This document shows, one piece after another, positions 5,923 through 7,101 of a stretch of DNA of 7,101 nt (within the stretch, counting starts at the first letter, position 1; every line of letters begins with the position of its first letter). Position numbers and translations under genes: made by a program. The DNA lies in contig JAURGL010000087.1 in assembly GCA_030833825.1 (NCBI GenBank), positions 1-7,101 on the forward strand, read 5' to 3'. The notes beneath the pieces are model-generated. The model was not told where the DNA came from and did not search any database. It worked only from the letters and a program-made list of their open reading frames with translations. Source of the DNA: Vulcanococcus sp. SFB_649D_100_25 (GTDB taxonomy: Bacteria; Cyanobacteriota; Cyanobacteriia; PCC-6307; Cyanobiaceae).

Positions 5923-7101
5923 TCAGAGGCCGCGTTCCATCAGCTTGCCCATCAGATCGCAACTGCGCTGCTGGAAGCCAGCCAGTTGATTCGGCTCGAG
6001 GCCACCCACCGCCAGACGGGCCATCTCATACACGTGCCGGCTGAGGTCATCGGCCAGTTGCTGACTGGGGGAGCTGGCACCGCCACCGGTGATCACCGAG
6101 CCGGCGGAGAGTTTCAGGAGCCCTTCCACCAGGCGGTGCTTGCGGTTCACCAGCAGCACGTGGTGATCGGGAAGCCCGGGGAGGCGTTGCTCCATCAGGG
6201 CACCCATGTCGTTGATCCGCCGCATCTGCTCCGGCAACAGGATCAGGGCGGCGGGGGCGCTGTCGCCCTTGAGGGCTTGCACCTGGATGGTCACTTTGTC
6301 GTTGTTGAGGGCGCTCTTGAACAGATCGCGGACCTTCTCGGAGTTGTCCTTGCCGTCGGCATCGCTCAGTTCGCTCTCCTTCTCCTGGAGGGAGTCGTCG
6401 AGCTCACTGTCGACCCGCTGGAACTTGAGCTCCTCGTGGCGGTATTCGAGCCAGGGGATGAACTGGGTGTCGATGAAGGTGTCCGCCAGCAGGATCTCAG
6501 CGCCCTGGCTCTTCCAGAGGGAGAGTGCCCCGGCCTGGCCTGCCTCATCGGTGCAGTAGAGGATCCGCTTGTCGTTGTCAGGGCTGAGGCGTGAGCGGTA
6601 CCCAGCGAGGGTGGTGAAGGTCTTGCCGCTCTCGCCGGGGATGGGATCAGCGTTGTCGCCTTCGCCCGCTGCGGCTGTGGTGCCGAACAGCACCAGCTCC
6701 GCCACCTGGTCAGCGAACTTCTCGTCCTCCATCGCCCCGATCTTGATGAAGGGGGCCAGGGATTCCCAGATCTCGGCGTAGCGCTTCGGTTCATCGCGGT
6801 GCAGCTCCTTGAGCCGATCGGCCACCTTCTTGGCCACAAAGCCACCGATGGAGCGCACGCGGCGGTCGGTCTGAAGCGCTGAACGGCTCACGTTCAGCGG
6901 AATGTCGGGCGAGTCGATCACGCCGCGCAGGGGCAGAAGGTAGCGGGGAACCACCTCCTTGATGGAATCGCTGACGAACACCTGGTTGCAGTACAGCTTG
7001 ATCTCACCCTTTTCCCAGTCGGCCCGGCCGGTGGATTTGGGGAAGTAGAGGATGCCCTGCAGGTTGTAGGGGTAGTCGGTGTTGAGGTGCACCCACAGGA
7101 G
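5923..7101 (-). CDS. htpG: Chaperone HtpG (Hsp90), C-terminal part, cut by window edge
   Basis: The frame is open to the right edge and gives 392 residues of an Hsp90-family chaperone: most of the middle domain and the whole C-terminal dimerisation domain. The N-terminal ATPase domain lies outside the window. The first visible codons read L-L-W-V-H-L-N-T-D-Y. The signature G-V-I-D-S-P-D-I-P-L-N-V-S-R-S-A-L-Q (about residues 60-77 of the part seen) identifies the client/ATP-contact segment of the middle domain, and the wording is typically cyanobacterial. An acidic linker occurs near E-L-D-D-S-L-Q-E-K-E-S-E-L-S-D. HtpG acts as a cytosolic dimer in heat, oxidative and other stress. The GTG at 7092 within the frame is not the real start. 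Only 4 nt separate its stop from the preferred start of the binding-protein gene, so read-through into the importer is likely. Confidence 0.96.
   Translation of the reverse strand, partial: LLWVHLNTDYPYNLQGILYFPKSTGRADWEKGEIKLYCNQVFVSDSIKEVVPRYLLPLRGVIDSPDIPLNVSRSALQTDRRVRSIGGFVAKKVADRLKELHRDEPKRYAEIWESLAPFIKIGAMEDEKFADQVAELVLFGTTAAAGEGDNADPIPGESGKTFTTLAGYRSRLSPDNDKRILYCTDEAGQAGALSLWKSQGAEILLADTFIDTQFIPWLEYRHEELKFQRVDSELDDSLQEKESELSDADGKDNSEKVRDLFKSALNNDKVTIQVQALKGDSAPAALILLPEQMRRINDMGALMEQRLPGLPDHHVLLVNRKHRLVEGLLKLSAGSVITGGGASSPSQQLADDLSRHVYEMARLAVGGLEPNQLAGFQQRSCDLMGKLMERGL

Noticed and set aside
5908..6594. A 228-residue open frame on the plus strand opposite htpG
   Set aside because: It is antisense to strongly conserved HtpG coding sequence and has no domain of its own; long shadow frames are common at this GC content.

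Overview
The window is a compact, GC-rich bacterial segment in which all eight genes lie on the minus strand, so transcription runs from high to low coordinates. The best fit is a picocyanobacterium of the marine Synechococcus/Cyanobium group. The reasons are the cyanobacterial-type HtpG sequence, an L28 protein very close to the picocyanobacterial form, very tight gene packing, weak Shine-Dalgarno sequences and frequent GTG/TTG starts. This placement is by recognition of protein sequence from memory, not by a search.

In transcription order: (1) the 3' two thirds of htpG (Hsp90 chaperone), cut by the right window edge; (2) a four-gene carbohydrate or compatible-solute ABC importer, consisting of a periplasmic binding protein, two MalF/MalG-type permeases and a MalK/UgpC-type ATPase; (3) an MscS-family mechanosensitive channel; (4) rpmB (ribosomal protein L28); (5) a Tat-exported PrxQ/Bcp peroxiredoxin, whose stop codon lies at the left edge.

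From htpG to the channel the junctions are +4, -1, -1, -4 and 0 to 3 nt, so these six genes look like one translationally coupled unit. A 64-nt gap containing a large stem-loop then separates the channel from rpmB, and 30 nt separate rpmB from the peroxiredoxin. There is no unannotated stretch longer than 64 nt, and I see no tRNA, rRNA, IS element, phage gene, CRISPR array or attachment site.

The likely joint theme is osmotic and general stress. The importer would take up or recapture a sugar-like osmolyte (a GgtBCDA-type glucosylglycerol/sucrose/trehalose transporter is the nearest idea). The MscS channel would release solutes on hypo-osmotic shock, and HtpG would be co-expressed with them. 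The window holds no obviously new molecular system. Its most interesting points are the fused chaperone-importer-channel operon, the stem-loop before rpmB, and the unusual cysteine layout plus Tat signal of the peroxiredoxin.
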